Shown: positions 1 through 8,737, numbered from the stretch's first letter. The stretch: DNA of 64,000 nucleotides from Saccharothrix longispora (GCF_030852425.1 NZ_NSDM01000017.1:63899-127898); one strand, 5' to 3'. Numbers and translations: made by a program. Notes: generated by a model not told the origin, from the sequence alone.

Positions 1-1605
1 GGCACCGGCAAGACCGTGGTGGCGCTGCACCGCGTCGCGTACCTGCTCTACACCCAGCGGGAGCGGATGGAGCGGCACGGCGTGCTCGTGGTCGGGCCGA
101 ACCCGGCGTTCCTGAACCACATCGGCCGCGTCCTGCCGTCGCTGGGCGAGTCCGACGTCGTGTTCACCACCACCGGCGGCCTCGTGCCCGGCCTGCTGGT
201 CACCGCCGAGGACGGTCCGGAGGCCGCGCGGCTCAAGGGCTCGCTCGCGATGCTGGACGTGCTCGCGGCGGCGATCCGGGACCGGCAGCGGCTGCCGGAG
301 GAGCCGCTGACGATCGAACTGGGCGGGGGCACGGCCCGGATCGACGCCCCCACCGCCGAGTGGGCCAGGGAGGAGGCGCGCGCGAGCGGGCTGCCGCACA
401 ACGAGGCCCGCGCCGTGTTCACCGAGATCGTCACGTACGTGCTCACCGAACGGGCGATCCCCCGGATCGGCAAGGGCTGGCTGACGCGGGAGGACCGCAC
501 GTCGTGGGAGCGCCTGCGGGCCGAGCTGGTCAAGGAGCTGGCGGAGGACGAGGCTTTCACCGCCGTGCTGGACGAGCTGTGGCCCGTCCTGACGCCGGAA
601 GCGCTGCTGGCGCCGCTCTACTCCTCCCCCGAACGGCTGCGGGCGGCGGGCGGTGACCCGGTGCTGCTGCGCGCCGACGGCGAGGCGTGGACGGTGTCGG
701 ACGTGCCGCTGCTCGACGAGCTGGTCGACCTGCTCGGCAGCGACGGGTCGGTGGACCGCGCCGCCGAGCGGGCGCGGGCGGCCGAGACCGAGCACGCCGC
801 CGCGGTGCTGGACAGCTTCGTCGGCCGACGGGACATGATGGACGACGAGGACCACCTGTTCGCCACGGACCTGCTCGACGCCGAGGACCTGGCGGACCGC
901 TTCGTCGAGCACGACACCCGGGAACTGGTCGAGCGCGCCGCCGCGGACCGGGACTGGACCTACCGGCACGTCGTGGTCGACGAGGCCCAGGAGCTGTCCG
1001 AGATGGACTGGCGGGTGCTGATGCGGCGCTGCCCGGGCCGTTCCTTCACGGTGGTCGGCGACCTCGCCCAGCGCCGGTCGTCGGCCGGCGCGACGTCGTG
1101 GGGCGGGATGCTGGACCGGTACGTGCCCGGCCGCTGGGTCTACCGGTCGCTGACGGTGAACTACCGCACCCCGGCGGAGATCATGGACGTCGCCGCCGCG
1201 GTGCTGGCCGGGTTTGCGCCGGGGGTCCGCCCGCCGGAGTCGGTCCGCGCGTGCGGCGCCCGGCCGTGGTCCAGGCTGGTCACCGGGGACGAGCTGCCCG
1301 CCGCCGTCGAGGAGTTCGTCCGCGACGAGGCGGGCCGCGAGGGCACCAGCGTCGTGATCGGGCCGCCGGACGTGCCGGGCGCGGTGGCGGCGTCGGAGAC
1401 GAAGGGCCTGGAGTACGACGCCGTGCTGGTCGTGGAACCGGAGCGCATCCTCGCCGACGGCCCGCGCGGCGCGGCCGAGCTGTACGTCGCCCTCACCCGC
1501 GCCACCCAGCGCCTGGGCGTCCTGCACCGCGGTCCGCTGCCGCGCGCGCTGGACGGCCTCGTCGGGATCGGGATGCCCGAGCGGGTAGGGGGCCGGCCGG
1601 TGTAG
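1..1605 (+). CDS. HelD/HelR-like RNA polymerase recycling ATPase (5' truncated by window edge)
   Basis: The reading frame is open from base 1, so the N-terminal part lies outside the window. The first visible residues, GTGKTVVALHR, are a superfamily 1 Walker A motif. Further SF1/UvrD motifs follow in order: DEAQ at about residues 327-330, GDLAQ near 354, NYRTPAEI near 386, TKGLEYD near 467 and ALTRAT near 497. The spacing and the opening motif match HelD/HelR proteins, which release stalled RNA polymerase from DNA or rifamycin by ATP hydrolysis, rather than a DNA-unwinding UvrD. HelR of actinomycetes is linked to rifamycin tolerance; that role here is inference. The gene ends in TAG, and 214 bp separate it from the next gene. 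A UvrD/PcrA-like helicase cannot be excluded without the missing N-terminal coiled-coil arm. Confidence 0.85.
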   Translation, partial: GTGKTVVALHRVAYLLYTQRERMERHGVLVVGPNPAFLNHIGRVLPSLGESDVVFTTTGGLVPGLLVTAEDGPEAARLKGSLAMLDVLAAAIRDRQRLPEEPLTIELGGGTARIDAPTAEWAREEARASGLPHNEARAVFTEIVTYVLTERAIPRIGKGWLTREDRTSWERLRAELVKELAEDEAFTAVLDELWPVLTPEALLAPLYSSPERLRAAGGDPVLLRADGEAWTVSDVPLLDELVDLLGSDGSVDRAAERARAAETEHAAAVLDSFVGRRDMMDDEDHLFATDLLDAEDLADRFVEHDTRELVERAAADRDWTYRHVVVDEAQELSEMDWRVLMRRCPGRSFTVVGDLAQRRSSAGATSWGGMLDRYVPGRWVYRSLTVNYRTPAEIMDVAAAVLAGFAPGVRPPESVRACGARPWSRLVTGDELPAAVEEFVRDEAGREGTSVVIGPPDVPGAVAASETKGLEYDAVLVVEPERILADGPRGAAELYVALTRATQRLGVLHRGPLPRALDGLVGIGMPERVGGRPV

Positions 1606-1819
1606 CGGCACGGGCCCCCGGGAGGCCGCGCAGCCGGGTGAATTCCTTCGAAGCCGTTCGTCGAAGCCCGTCGAAGGAGGACCGCCCGGTTGACCGGTCC
1701 CGGGTGGACTGCGAAAGTCCGATCCGTTCCGCCGCCGGACACCGTTCCCGGCGCGCTCCGCGACGTGGTTCGACGAAGCGCGCCGACGTGGGCGACGACG
1801 CCCGGGAGGAGTGCCGACA

Positions 1820-2506
1820 GTGACGAGAACGCGATGGGCCGCCGCGGCGGTCGTGCTCGCCGGTCTGCTGGTCGGGAGCGCGGTGCCCGCACAGGCCGCG
1901 ACGTGGTCCTCGACCGACAAGTGGGGCACCTGGTCGAACGGCGGGTACACCGTCCGCAACAACGTCTGGGGAAGCGGGGTCGGGCCGCAGACGATCTGGG
2001 CGAACTCGTACTCGAACTGGGGCGTGTGGGCGAACCACCCGAACACCGGCGGCGTGAAGTCGTACCCGCACTCGGCGAGGATGGTCAACCGGAAGTTGAG
2101 CGCGCTGAGCAGGTTGAGCAGCTCGTTCGACGTGGCCCGGCCCGGCGGCGGCGCGTACGCGACGGCGTACGACATCTGGGCCGACAACCACGCGTACGAG
2201 GTCATGATCTGGGTGAACAAGCAGGGGCCGGTCGGCCCCATAGGGGGGCGGGAGACCACCGTGTCGGTGGGCGGCCACACCTGGGACGTGCACCGCGGGT
2301 CCAACGGGTCGAACCAGGTGTTCTCCTTCGTGCGGACGGGCAACACCAACGCCGGCACGGTGGACGTGCTCGCGGTGCTGCGCTGGATCGGCGCGCGCGG
2401 CTGGTGGGGCGACGTGACGGTGGGCGACGTGCAGTTCGGCTTCGAGATCACCTCGTCGTCCGGCGGCATGGACTTCCGGTCCAACAGCTTCTCGATCACG
2501 ACCTGA
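1820..2506 (+). CDS. Secreted GH12 endo-beta-1,4-glucanase / xyloglucanase
   Basis: The product is a 228-residue secreted glycoside hydrolase of family 12 that cuts internal beta-1,4-glucan or xyloglucan bonds outside the cell. A Sec signal peptide with an AQA cleavage site covers about residues 1-27. GH12 hallmarks follow: WGTWSNGGYTVRNNVWG near the mature N-terminus, the nucleophile Glu in YEVMIW (about residue 127) and the acid/base Glu in FGFEIT (about residue 209). There is no CBM. I chose GTG 1820 because GGGAGGAG at 1804-1811 gives it normal spacing; the alternative GTG at 1811 directly abuts that site. No clear operator is visible upstream, unlike the GH5 gene at 8.7-10.1 kb. Confidence 0.93.
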   Translation: MTRTRWAAAAVVLAGLLVGSAVPAQAATWSSTDKWGTWSNGGYTVRNNVWGSGVGPQTIWANSYSNWGVWANHPNTGGVKSYPHSARMVNRKLSALSRLSSSFDVARPGGGAYATAYDIWADNHAYEVMIWVNKQGPVGPIGGRETTVSVGGHTWDVHRGSNGSNQVFSFVRTGNTNAGTVDVLAVLRWIGARGWWGDVTVGDVQFGFEITSSSGGMDFRSNSFSITT

Positions 2507-2665
2507 CCGGGCCCGGGTCGGCGGGAACCGGTCCCCGCCGCCCCGGTGCGGTCGGCGCCCGGGCACGGGTCGCCGCCGCGTACAGTGCCGACCCGGCGGT
2601 CGCGGCCGGGGCCGCCGGGCCGCTGTCCACGCCCGGCCGGGCACGCCGCCGGCGGGAGGGCACGC

Positions 2666-3301
2666 GTGGAACCGGAACACCACCGGGTGAACGGTCGGTC
2701 CGTGCTGGTGTGGCGCACCGGGCGACCGTGGCTGGCCATCTCCTCCGCGGTGCACGGCGGAGGCATCGGCGAACGCGAGTGGGTGCTCAACGCCACGGTG
2801 CCGCACGACTACGACCGCGACGACCCGGCCGCCGACGTGGTCGACCTCGCCGCCGCGTGCGGCCTGGTGGGGACCGGCACCGGCGTGCTGACCGCGGTGG
2901 ACGTCCGCCAGGAGGTCACCACGACCGACCGGGGCGTGACCGTCACCGCGACGACCGGCATCGGCGCCCACCCGACCTGGGCGGCGGGCGGCGAGGCGCT
3001 GGCGTGGCGGCCGGGCACGATCAACGTGGTGGGGTGGTTCCCCGTGCGGTTGACGCCGGCGGCGCTGGTCAACGCCGTGGCCACGGCCGCGGAGGCCAAG
3101 GCGCAGGCCCTGGTGGAGGGCGGTGTGCCGGGCACCGGGACACCGACCGACGCCACGGTCCTGCTGTGCCCGGCGACGGGGCCGGCGGCGGAGTACGGCG
3201 GTCCGCGTTCGGTGCAGGGCTCGCGGTTGGCGCGCGCCGTGCACGCGGCCGTGCGGGCGGGCCTGCGCACCTCGCCGACGACCTGGTCCGCCCGGACCTG
3301 A
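2666..3301 (+). CDS. cbiZ: Adenosylcobinamide amidohydrolase CbiZ
   Basis: CbiZ removes the aminopropanol arm from adenosylcobinamide to give adenosylcobyric acid, which lets the cell rebuild salvaged corrinoids into its own cobalamin. The 211-residue protein shows family features: LVWRTGRPWLAISSAVHGGG near the N-terminus, an Asn-containing VLNATVPHDY segment, CGLVGTGTGVLTAVDV in the middle and the PGTGTPTDATVLLCP segment near the C-terminus. GTG 2666 is preferred because GGGAGGG sits just upstream. The frame is also open to 2546, but that extension is Pro/Arg-rich and unlike the family. It is a single gene 159 bp after the GH12 gene. Its natural partners, btuFCD, lie at 22.8-25.7 kb. Confidence 0.88.
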   Translation: MEPEHHRVNGRSVLVWRTGRPWLAISSAVHGGGIGEREWVLNATVPHDYDRDDPAADVVDLAAACGLVGTGTGVLTAVDVRQEVTTTDRGVTVTATTGIGAHPTWAAGGEALAWRPGTINVVGWFPVRLTPAALVNAVATAAEAKAQALVEGGVPGTGTPTDATVLLCPATGPAAEYGGPRSVQGSRLARAVHAAVRAGLRTSPTTWSART

Positions 3302-3626
3302 CCCGCGCGCCCCGCTTCACCGGGACACCCCGCACCACGCCGTCCACCCCGACCGCCGGTTCCACCGTGGCGAGCAGTTCTCCCCGTGCGTCGACGCACC
3401 GCGGAAGCACTCCCGTGCGCATTTCTCGATCACTTCCCGGCCCCGGCGCGAAAATCCCTGCCCCAGAGCTCCGGCCAGGGCGAGAACACCTCCGCAGCCG
3501 CGCTGGATATGGGTTCCGGCAACACAGTGTGTACGGCGTTCGCCCCACCGACAAGGTCCGAGAGGGGGAGTCACCGACAGTGAAATCCCACTTCACGCAT
3601 GCACCGTCACCACGTCGGTCGAAACC

Positions 3627-3656
3627 TTGACACGCCGACGGAGCGCCGGTTACGTT
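3627..3656 (+). promoter_or_regulatory. Predicted vegetative promoter
   Basis: TTGACA at 3627-3632 and TACGTT at 3651-3656 are separated by 18 bp, close to the primary sigma consensus of actinobacteria. Transcription would start near 3663 and run into a leader containing a TCCCCGCACGGGG hairpin and the mini-ORF at 3736. No recognisable long gene follows for 1 kb. Confidence 0.5.
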
Positions 3657-3735
3657 CGATGAGAAGTTTCCTGGTACTGGGGTGAGTCCGAGAAATCCTC
3701 CCCGCACGGGGCGGTACGACTACTGGGGAGAGTTC

Positions 3736-3804
3736 ATGCGACGCTGCACCACCTGCGAGCCGTCTTCCGGCCGACCGCGCAGGCACCCGCGTTCTTGCGC
3801 GTGA
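3736..3804 (+). CDS. Possible 22-residue Cys-containing leader peptide
   Basis: An ATG with GGGGAGAG 3 bp upstream opens a 22-codon frame (start MRRCTTCEPSSGR) ending in TGA. It lies about 75 bp downstream of the promoter at 3627-3656. Three cysteines, two spaced as CTTC, and a basic tail are visible. It could be a regulatory upstream peptide, or the remains of the start of a lost gene. I recognise no family. Confidence 0.25.
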   Translation: MRRCTTCEPSSGRPRRHPRSCA

Positions 3805-4763
3805 GAAGGTCGCACGGCGTCGTCCACAATGCTCAGCTGGGGCTCTGAGCTGCACTGATCCACGCGTGCCGGCATCGCAGACGAGCCGGCCGCATATCCG
3901 CGCGTGTCGCGAACACCCGGGAGTCGTTCGCCGGTCGCCCTCGTCGAGCGTTCGAGATCACCCACCGTCGACGGCGGCCGGGCCGATCGCCGCGCGGTCG
4001 AGAAGTGCGCCCCGGTCCAGGGTCCGATCACGGCTTCGACCAAGAGGCGCATTCCGGTGCGCACTTCTGGTGGAACGCGCGAACACCACTCCACCGTTCT
4101 CTCGCACACGAGCGCCCGATCGGGTGCTCTTTCGACAGCAGAGGTGCGCATGATTTCCGACAACAGGACTCCACACCTGATGGGGGGAGAGTTCGACCAA
4201 TTCCACCGGGACCGTCACGTCGACCCACTCGATCATTACGAGCCGGCGGAGACGAGTCCGCCGGCTCCAGGTGCTCCGGCTGAAGTCGCCGAACACGGAG
4301 AAAGCGGTCCACCGCGACGGCGGAACCGCTGTGCCCGACGGCGACCGGCACCCCGACGAGGACGTCGGCGGAGTTCGGCGGCACGGCCTGCCCGGACCGG
4401 TTCGGCACCGTGCCGGTGTCCGGCGACGGTCCCTTCGGGCACGACGGGCTCGTGCGCGGGACGGTGATCGACGCCGACTCCGTCGACGCGGGCGGCACGT
4501 GGCCCACCGCGGTCGAGCGGGTGCCGAGCCCCGCAGCACGGCCCGGCGCGGCGGGGACCGCGGCCGGGTGACGTCGTGGGCGTCCGCGTGGCCCGCTCCC
4601 CCGAGTCGGGCACCGCCGCGGGCCGGCGCCGATGTCCACACCGGACCAGTCCGTCGTGGACGGCCCGGGCACCGGGCGGGCGAACCGCTGAGGTGACTCG
4701 TCTTCGAGTCGAACCGACACGTCGCCGGACCCAGCGGTCCGCGGGACACCGGGAGGACAGCAC

Positions 4764-6002
4764 GTGCAGCACCTCGACGCGGCGGACCTCAACAGCCGCA
4801 CGTTCCTGGCCCTCGCGGTCATCCTCGTCGCCGTGCGCGCGGTGGGCTGGCTGGTGGGCAAGATCGGTCAGCCCAGGGTGCTGGGCGAGATCGTCGCCGG
4901 CATCCTGCTGGGCCCCAGCGCGCTGGGCGTGGTGTTCCCCGGCTCCACCGAGCACCTGTTCCCGCCGCAGGTGGTCCAGTCGTTGAACGTGCTGGCCCAG
5001 ATCGGCCTGGTGATCTTCATGCTGCTCGTCGGCCTGGAGATCGACCTGCGGGCGCTGCGCGGGCAGGGCCGCAAGGTCACCCTGATCAGCCAGGCGTCGA
5101 TGCTCGTGCCGATCGCGTTGTCGGTGCCGCTGTCGCTGTGGCTGCACCCCCGGTTCGGGGAGGGCACCGGTCGGCTGGAGTTCAGCCTGTTCATGGCGGC
5201 GGCGATGGCCATCACCGCGTTCCCCGTGCTGTCCCGACTCCTCCAGGAGTCCGACCTGCTGCGCACCCGCGTCGGCGTGGTGAGCCTGCTGTGCGCGGCG
5301 ACCAACGACGTCGTCGCCTGGTTCCTGCTCGCCGTGGTGGTCGCCGTGGTGAACTCGTCCGGACCGCTGGACGTCGTGCTCACCCTCGCGTGGTCGGCGG
5401 TCTACGTGGCGCTGATGCTGGTCGTGGTGCGCCCGCTGCTCCGGAGGTGGGGCCGACCGCCGATCTGGGGCGTGCTGGTGATCGCCGTCCTCAGCGCGTG
5501 GGTCACCGACCTGATCGGCATCCACGCGATCTTCGGCGCGTTCATGGCGGGCGCGGTCATGCCGCGCGAGCCGACGTGGCTGCGCGCCGTCGAGGGCAAG
5601 CTGGGCAGCGTGACGTCGGTGCTGCTGCTGCCGGTGTTCTTCGGCCTGGTCGGCATCTCCACCAGGGTGGACCTGCTCTCCACCCCCGCCCTGTGGCTGA
5701 CCGTGCTGCTGGTCGTCGCGGTGGCCACCGCGGGCAAGCTCAGCGGGTCGGCGCTCACCGCCCGGCTGACCGGCGAGCCCTGGCCCGAGTCGCTGCTGAT
5801 CGGCGTCCTGATGAACACCAGGGGGTTGACGGAGGTGGTGATCCTGACCGTCGGCGTGCAGCTCGGCGTCGTGTCGCCGCCCCTGTTCGCGATCATGGTG
5901 CTGATGGCGCTGGCCACGACGTTCATGGCGGCCCCGCTGATCGCCGCGCTCAAGCGGCGGACGACGTTCGCGGGCGTCGACGAACCGGCCGGTGCGCGGT
6001 GA
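4764..6002 (+). CDS. Cation:proton antiporter (CPA2 family)
   Basis: A 412-residue integral membrane protein with about 12 hydrophobic segments. It is of the monovalent cation:proton antiporter-2 type, which exchanges Na+ or K+ for H+ across the cytoplasmic membrane. Conserved CPA2 signatures are visible: GQPRVLGEIVAGILLGPSALG after the first helix, LVGLEIDLRALRGQ, and LLIGVLMNTRGLTEVVIL in the C-terminal half. No TrkA or USP regulatory domain is attached, so it is a minimal transporter. GTG 4764 follows GGGAGGA at a good distance. The stop overlaps the GTG of the thioesterase remnant (GTGA), showing the two were once co-translated. Such antiporters occur in natural-product clusters, which fits the broken thioesterase, but the ion specificity cannot be read from sequence. 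Confidence 0.9.
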   Translation: MQHLDAADLNSRTFLALAVILVAVRAVGWLVGKIGQPRVLGEIVAGILLGPSALGVVFPGSTEHLFPPQVVQSLNVLAQIGLVIFMLLVGLEIDLRALRGQGRKVTLISQASMLVPIALSVPLSLWLHPRFGEGTGRLEFSLFMAAAMAITAFPVLSRLLQESDLLRTRVGVVSLLCAATNDVVAWFLLAVVVAVVNSSGPLDVVLTLAWSAVYVALMLVVVRPLLRRWGRPPIWGVLVIAVLSAWVTDLIGIHAIFGAFMAGAVMPREPTWLRAVEGKLGSVTSVLLLPVFFGLVGISTRVDLLSTPALWLTVLLVVAVATAGKLSGSALTARLTGEPWPESLLIGVLMNTRGLTEVVILTVGVQLGVVSPPLFAIMVLMALATTFMAAPLIAALKRRTTFAGVDEPAGAR

Positions 6003-6394
6003 GCCGGGTCCACCGGGGCGAGTGGGCGCGCTGCTGACCCGGCGCGGCCGTCCGCACGACGCCGGCTGGTCTGCTTCCCGCACGCGGGCGGCTCCGCGAG
6101 CTTCCTCCGCCCGTGGTCGACGAGCTGCCCGACGACGTGGAGCTGTGGGCCGTGCAGTACCCGGGCCGCGAGGACCGGTTCGGCGAACCGCACCCGCGGA
6201 CCTGGGCGAGCCGCTGCCCGTCCCGATCACCGCGCTGACCGGGGACGCCGACCCGCGGGTGACCGGGGCGCAGGCGGCCGGCCGGGCGGAGGCGACCCGC
6301 GCCGGGTTCCGGCTCGTCGCGTTCCCCGGTGACCACTTCCACCTCGTGCCGCACCGGGAGGAGTCGTCCGGCGGTCGGCCGCTGCCCCGGCTGA
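5999..6394 (+). pseudogene. Type II thioesterase (TEII), frameshifted and internally deleted
   Basis: Type II thioesterases edit stalled acyl groups from PKS/NRPS carrier domains. The start GTG 5999 overlaps the antiporter stop, but the frame closes at 6037 after 12 codons. Family pieces then appear in three different frames: LVCFPHAGGSASFLRPW from 6066, LPDDVELWAVQYPGREDRFG from 6125, and EPLPVPITALTGDADPRV then FPGDHFHLVP from 6208. The third piece carries the catalytic Asp and His regions. The GHSMG nucleophile segment and about 100 residues between the second and third pieces are missing. No PKS/NRPS megasynthase lies in the window, so this is the relic of a lost cluster or lost editing function. 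The 3' limit is approximate. Confidence 0.85.
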
Positions 6395-6452
6395 CGCCTG
6401 GCCGGCACCCGGTGTTCCGGGCGGGCCGACCACGCGAGCCTGCCGGTGACGT

Positions 6453-6504
6453 GGTCCCGGTCGGTCACCACCCCCCCCCCGCGGAGGGGTGACCGACCGG
6501 GACC
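6453..6504. terminator. Perfect 17-bp stem, bidirectional terminator
   Basis: Bases 6453-6469 and 6488-6504 are perfect complements (GGTCCCGGTCGGTCACC and its reverse), with an 18-nt loop containing an 11-C run. It sits just past the end of the minus-strand gene at 6512 and past the thioesterase relic, so it can stop transcription from both sides. There is no U tract, which is usual in this GC range. Confidence 0.75.
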
Positions 6505-6511
6505 CGCCGGG

Positions 6512-6676
6512 CTACGCCACGGGCAGGTACGCGAGCGCGAGCAGGGCGCCGGGACCGGCCAGCAGGCCGAGCCCCATCGCCCCGTAGAGCGGCTTGTCCT
6601 TCAGGAACATCGTCACCAGCAGACCCACCGCGGTGACGAGGGCGGCGATCAGCAGCACGAGCACGACGACGGACAT
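6512..6676 (-). CDS. Small two-helix membrane protein
   Basis: A 54-residue protein with two hydrophobic helices (about residues 3-24 and 31-52) joined by a short KDKPLYGA turn. ATG 6676 is the only reasonable start; the GAAGGG upstream is a weak ribosome site. The gene ends directly before the strong hairpin at 6453-6504, which supports it as a real transcript end. The family is not recognised. It could be a small transporter accessory or a stress membrane peptide. Confidence 0.6.
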   Translation of the reverse strand: MSVVVLVLLIAALVTAVGLLVTMFLKDKPLYGAMGLGLLAGPGALLALAYLPVA

Positions 6677-6743
6677 GGGTGAACCCTTCGGGGTGGACGA
6701 ACGGCGCGCGCCACCGGCGCGCCCCCCGAGGTGGGTGGGTGCG

Positions 6744-7139
6744 TCAGGCGCGTCGCGAAAGGGACGGGTGCGGGACAGCCGGTCCCCCCGGAGGGGGCGT
6801 CCTCGTCGACGGCGGCGTCGACACGGCGACCGGCGGCCGGGCGGAACCGGCCACGTCGGCGGGCGACCGACCCCGCGGCGCGCAGCGGGCGGTCGCGCGC
6901 CGGCACAGCACCCACCAGGTGTCCGGGTGCGCCGTGGCCGGCGCATGCCGGGCCGCCGCCAACCTGAGCCAGTCGTGGCGGTCGTCGTGCATCGACGGCT
7001 CGTCGGAGACCGACCAGCCGTTGAACAGGACCGGGTGCGTCGCGCCGGCGGCGCCCTGCGCCACGCCGGCGGTGGCCCCGAGGAGGACCAGCAGCGACAC
7101 GAGGAGCCCGAACCGGCCCGTCCTCGCCGCTGCCCGCAC
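6744..7139 (-). CDS. Putative secreted protein, unknown family
   Basis: A 131-residue frame starting GTG 7139 with GAGGGG about 8 bp upstream. Residues 1-30 form a convincing Sec signal peptide (Arg-rich start, LLVSLLVLLGATAG core, cleavage near AQG-A). The next 55 residues contain Trp-rich segments (LFNGWSVSDEPSMHDDRHDW and TWWVLC). The last third is Pro/Arg-rich and may be read-through of a damaged end, so the true stop is uncertain. It lies 67 bp upstream of the small membrane gene on the same strand. No function is assigned. Confidence 0.45.
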   Translation of the reverse strand: MRAAARTGRFGLLVSLLVLLGATAGVAQGAAGATHPVLFNGWSVSDEPSMHDDRHDWLRLAAARHAPATAHPDTWWVLCRRATARCAPRGRSPADVAGSARPPVAVSTPPSTRTPPPGGPAVPHPSLSRRA

Positions 7140-7225
7140 CCGTCCGCCCCTCGCCGATGGGCACCCGGAGGTGACCCGCCCTTGGAGACAGCCAGCTTAC
7201 GGGGCCGCCCCGCCCGGACCGGCCG

Positions 7226-7955
7226 GTGAGGCGCTCGATGGTGCTGGACGGCGTGATCGACCACAGCTCCGACCAGCGGCGCCTGCTGGTGGACCGGGCA
7301 CGGGCCCTGGAGGAGGCGTTCGACGCGTTCGTCGCGTGGTGCGCCGCGAACACCGCGTGCGCCCTGCACGGGCGGTGTTCGCGCGGCGTGGGAGGAGGCC
7401 CTGGTCGCGGCGGACGAGATCGGGCTGGGGCAGGGCGAGCTGATCGAGTGGGCGTTCTTCGAGATCCGCGGTGGGGCGTGGGAGAACCTGGCGTCGCTCA
7501 TCGCGGACGTCGGCGGTGCGCGGGCGTCGTTCGAGCCGCACTACGACTCGCTGCGCTACGCCGTGGTGTGCCAGGACTTCGTGCTGCGGTACCGGGACTT
7601 CCACCCGTACCGCTCGCTGCGCGAGGCCGAGCTGCGGGCGTCGCCCACGCTGCGCGGCACGCCCATCGGCCACCACGAGGCGGCCTCGTGCATCGGGTTC
7701 ACCGACCGCCCCCGCAACCCGCAGCACCGGCTCGACGCCGACCAGGCTCCCCCGCTGCTGCTGTTGACCAGCCGGTACGACGTGGCCACGCCGTACCGGT
7801 GGGCGGTGAACGCGCACCGGCAGGCCACGGGCTCGCGCCTGGTCACCTTCGACGGCCCCGGCCACGGCGTCTACCACGCCAACGAGTGCACGCGGACCGC
7901 GGCGGACGCCCACCTGCTCGGCACGGCGCCCGCTCGTCAGCCGAACACGACCTGA
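7226..7955 (+). pseudogene. Alpha/beta-hydrolase, tripeptidyl-aminopeptidase (TAP-like) type, truncated and frameshifted
   Basis: The sequence matches the C-terminal two thirds of secreted actinobacterial TAP-type peptidases. The first piece (frame of GTG 7226) reads VRRSMVLDGVIDHSSDQRR and on to ALEEAFDAFVAWCA. Near 7360-7383 the frame shifts, and the second piece runs to the stop at 7955, with DEIGLGQGELIEWAFFEIR, the catalytic Asp segment TSRYDVATPY and the catalytic His in DGPGHGVY. The N-terminal half, including the signal peptide and the GxSYG nucleophile, is absent. It cannot encode an active enzyme. It ends 9 bp before the convergent AIM24 gene. Confidence 0.8.
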
Positions 7956-7964
7956 CCCGCCGGG

Positions 7965-8636
7965 TCACTGCGGGGGCGGCGCCGGGTGACCCTCGGAGGC
8001 CTGCACGACGACGATGCCCCGACCGGACAGCGCCAGCTGGTACGCCTCACCCGAGCCGCGCCCGATGGCCGCGGCGAGCTTCGCGGTCTTGCGGATCGAC
8101 GACTGCAACGACGTGGACCACAGGACCGCGGACTGCATGTCGACGAACGTCGGCACGTCCACGTTCAGCACGACGGGCGTGCCGAACGTCGTGATGGCGA
8201 GCGCCCCGGAGCCGGTGAACGTCGTGTTGAACAGGCCGCCGCTGAGCATCGACGCACCCTCGACGCGGTTGATGTCCCAGGTGAGGGTGCTCTCGAAGGC
8301 GAGCACGTTGGCGCCGTTGACGGTCACGCTCTCGTTGTCCAGGTGCAGCACGAACACCTGGTCGGCGTCCTGGGCGAGGAAGACGTCGCCGCTGCCCGAC
8401 ACCTTCATCAGGGACATGCCCTCGCCGGTGAACGCCTTCTTGAACAGCTTCCCGATCCCGCCGCTGCCCTCGTAGGCGAAGTCGACGTCCCCCTGGTAGG
8501 CGACCATCGACCCCTGCTTGGCGAAGAAGAAGCCGCCGGTGCCGCGGAGGTCGACCTTGAGCATGTGGTTGTTCTGGAGCTGGAAGTGGCCGGGCTCGAC
8601 GGATCGTTCCGCGTGGTCGAGAAGTGAGCTGCGCAT
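7965..8636 (-). CDS. AIM24 family protein
   Basis: A 223-residue cytoplasmic protein of the AIM24 (DUF124, TIGR00266-like) beta-rich fold. Signatures include an N-terminal LQNNHMLKVDLRG, FFFAKQGSMVAYQGDVDF, SLMKVSGSGDVFLAQDADQV and the glycine-rich C-terminal segment IGRGSGEAYQLALSGRGIVVVQ. Length and order match actinobacterial homologues. The biochemical role of bacterial AIM24 proteins is not established, although they are often found near stress genes. ATG 8636 is the only sensible start. It stands alone, convergent with the peptidase relic and 102 bp from the end of the cellulase gene. Confidence 0.85.
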   Translation of the reverse strand: MRSSLLDHAERSVEPGHFQLQNNHMLKVDLRGTGGFFFAKQGSMVAYQGDVDFAYEGSGGIGKLFKKAFTGEGMSLMKVSGSGDVFLAQDADQVFVLHLDNESVTVNGANVLAFESTLTWDINRVEGASMLSGGLFNTTFTGSGALAITTFGTPVVLNVDVPTFVDMQSAVLWSTSLQSSIRKTAKLAAAIGRGSGEAYQLALSGRGIVVVQASEGHPAPPPQ

Positions 8637-8695
8637 GGTCCGATCCTGCCCGCGTTCACCCGGACGCGCACCCCTTTCGGCCCAACCGCCCGTGG

Positions 8696-8726
8696 TCCCC
8701 GAGCCCGATCAGCGCGGGCTCGGGGA
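8696..8726. terminator. 12-bp stem terminator after the GH5 cellulase
   Basis: TCCCCGAGCCCG (8696-8707) pairs perfectly with CGGGCTCGGGGA (8715-8726) across a 7-nt loop. It lies 11 bp beyond the stop of the minus-strand cellulase gene. Confidence 0.75.
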
Positions 8727-8737
8727 CCTGACGGGAC

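Larger units (their letters stand above)
3302..4763. other. 1.46-kb stretch without a convincing full-length gene
   Basis: No frame here has a family match I recognise, and the GC bias is weaker than in the neighbouring genes. It contains a good -35/-10 pair at 3627-3656, a mini-ORF with a strong ribosome site at 3736, and another mini-ORF (GTG 3580, 16 codons) preceded by GAGGGGGAG. From about 4150 to 4570 short protein-like pieces appear in different frames: one starting MISDNRTPHLMGGEFD at 4150, and one reading GGTACPDRFGTVPVSGDG near 4370-4440. This looks like a decayed gene. Together with the two pseudogenes after the antiporter, the stretch appears to be under erosion. Confidence 0.5.

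Noticed and set aside
1650-1760. TTGACC near 1690 as a promoter for the GH12 gene
   Set aside because: No acceptable -10 sequence stands at 16-19 bp; GTCGAAG repeats nearby are not symmetric.
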